NCBI GenBank assembly: GCA_900552875.1
Contig: USCS01000085.1
Coordinates: 1 to 6,843 of the forward strand
Reading direction: 5' to 3'
Origin: an uncultured Collinsella sp.
Lineage (GTDB): Bacteria > Actinomycetota > Coriobacteriia > Coriobacteriales > Coriobacteriaceae
DNA length: 6,843 nt
Below, piece by piece: positions 5,940 through 6,843 of the stretch. The notes below the pieces were generated by a model. It saw nothing but the letters and a program-made list of their open reading frames with translations, searched no databases and was not told the origin of the DNA. Position 1 is the first letter of the stretch; every line of letters starts with the position of its first letter. Position numbers and translations under genes: made by a program.

Positions 5940-6843
5940 TATCCGATCGCTCCTTCCATCTCGAGCTTGATCAGGTTGTTCATCTCGACGGCGTACTCCA
6001 GCGGCAGCTCCTTGGAGACCGGGTTGGCAAAGCCGTTGACGATCATGGTACGGGCCTCTTCCTCCGAGATACCGCGGCTCATCAGGTAGAACACCTTATC
6101 GTCGCCGATGCGGCCGATGGTGGCCTCGTGGCCGATGTCGACGTTCTTGGCGCGGATGTCCATGGCGGGGATGGTGTCGGAGCGGCTCTGGTCGTCGAGC
6201 ATGAGCGACTGGCAGCTCACGGTTGCCTTGGAGCCCTCGGCCTTAGGCGTGGCCACGATGGAGCTGCGGAACGTCTGGATGCCGCCGCTCTTGGAGATGC
6301 CCTTGGTCTCGACGGTTGCCGAGGTATCGGGCGCGTTGAGCACGACCTTGCAGCCGGTGTCGAGGTTCTGACCGGCGCCGGCAAAGGTGATGCCGGTAAA
6401 GCTCGAGCGGGCGCGGCGGCCGTTGAGCACGCTCATGGGGTAGAGGTAGCCCACGTGGCTGCCGAAGGAGCCGCTGATCCACTCGATGTCGCCGTCCTCG
6501 TCCACGCGCGCGCGCTTGGTGTTGAGGTTGTACATGTTCTTGGACCAGTTCTCGATGGTCGAGTAGCGCAGGTGTGCGCGTTTGCCCACAAAGAGCTCCA
6601 CAGCGCCGGCGTGGAGGTTGGCAACGTTGTACTTGGGCGCGGAGCAACCCTCGATAAAGTGCAGATCGGCGTCGTCCTCGACGATGATGAGCGTGTGCTC
6701 AAACTGGCCGGCGCCCTTGGCGTTAAGGCGGAAGTAGCTCTGCAGCGGAAAATCGAGCTTGGTGCCCTTGGGCACGTAGACAAACGAGCCTCCCGACCAC
6801 ACTGCGCCATGCAAAGCCGCAAATTTGTGATCCCTCGGTGTAA
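5939..6843 (-). CDS. sufB: SufB, Fe-S scaffold subunit, N-terminus beyond window
   Basis: About 300 C-terminal residues are visible; full SufB is around 465-495, so roughly the first third lies beyond the right edge. At the edge the frame reads TPRDHKFAALHGAVWSGGSF, then VYVPKG and PLQSYFRLN, which is unmistakable SufB. Further on come FIEGCSAPKY, YSTIENWSKNMYNLNTKRA and GSFGSHVGYLYP. The cluster-building cysteine (E. coli Cys405) corresponds to the Cys in VSCQSLML (codon 6212-6214). The His-Glu pair (E. coli His433-Glu434) is in IGHEATIGRI (6125-6130), at the same 29-residue spacing. The C-terminal FYLMSRGISEEEA and LPLEYAVEMNNLIKLEMEGAIG are also canonical. All active-site parts visible here are intact. 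The stop TAA overlaps the sufD ATG by one base. In most Gram-positive operons sufC precedes sufB, so it is expected just outside; that is inference. E. coli residue matches are from memory. Confidence 0.96.
   Translation of the reverse strand, partial: TPRDHKFAALHGAVWSGGSFVYVPKGTKLDFPLQSYFRLNAKGAGQFEHTLIIVEDDADLHFIEGCSAPKYNVANLHAGAVELFVGKRAHLRYSTIENWSKNMYNLNTKRARVDEDGDIEWISGSFGSHVGYLYPMSVLNGRRARSSFTGITFAGAGQNLDTGCKVVLNAPDTSATVETKGISKSGGIQTFRSSIVATPKAEGSKATVSCQSLMLDDQSRSDTIPAMDIRAKNVDIGHEATIGRIGDDKVFYLMSRGISEEEARTMIVNGFANPVSKELPLEYAVEMNNLIKLEMEGAIG

Noticed and set aside
4803..6089. Plus-strand open frames opposite sufD and the end of sufB
   Set aside because: They are antisense shadows of conserved genes, Gly/Val/Ala-rich, with no homology recognised.

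Overview
The window looks like chromosomal DNA of a high-GC anaerobic actinobacterium, most probably a Coriobacteriia member such as Collinsella. This rests on the GC-rich third positions, a SUF operon that uses SufU rather than SufA/SufE, and a GGGtGRT-family gene next to a NifU-like scaffold gene. The genus is an inference from recalled families, not a database match.

Layout. (1) 1-1640, minus strand: a two-gene operon. A NifU_N-type iron-sulfur scaffold protein (906-1640) is followed 18 nt later by a GGGtGRT-family protein (1-887) that runs off the left edge. (2) 1641-2043: a 403-nt divergent intergenic region with a TATTATA/TATAAT element, a small leader hairpin and ribosome-binding sites at both ends. 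(3) 2044-2853, plus strand: a RAYT/IS200-like Y1 transposase homologue with a C-terminal helix-turn-helix. Its HUH motif reads H-V-R and its catalytic-tyrosine position reads Ser, so it looks catalytically dead, yet the frame is intact. (4) 2854-2937: a compact convergent junction with three inverted repeats in a row, including a terminator-like hairpin for the operon on the right. (5) 2919-6843, minus strand: the tail of a SUF operon, in transcription order sufB (5' end missing), sufD, sufS, sufU. Each stop overlaps the next start (TAATG, ATGA, then an 8-nt overlap). sufC is probably just beyond the right edge.

How the genes work together. SufS takes sulfur from cysteine, SufU accepts it as a Zn-dependent sulfurtransferase, and the SufB-SufD scaffold (with SufC) builds the cluster. 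The left operon encodes a second U-type scaffold with an atypical cysteine layout and no CGD motif, paired with a protein of unknown function. Its place beside suf suggests a second, specialised iron-sulfur or sulfur-handling branch. The inactivated transposase with a DNA-binding tail, between the two operons, is the least expected element. It may be a decayed transposase or one recruited as a DNA-binding protein.

No tRNA, rRNA, CRISPR array, complete insertion sequence or riboswitch was recognised.
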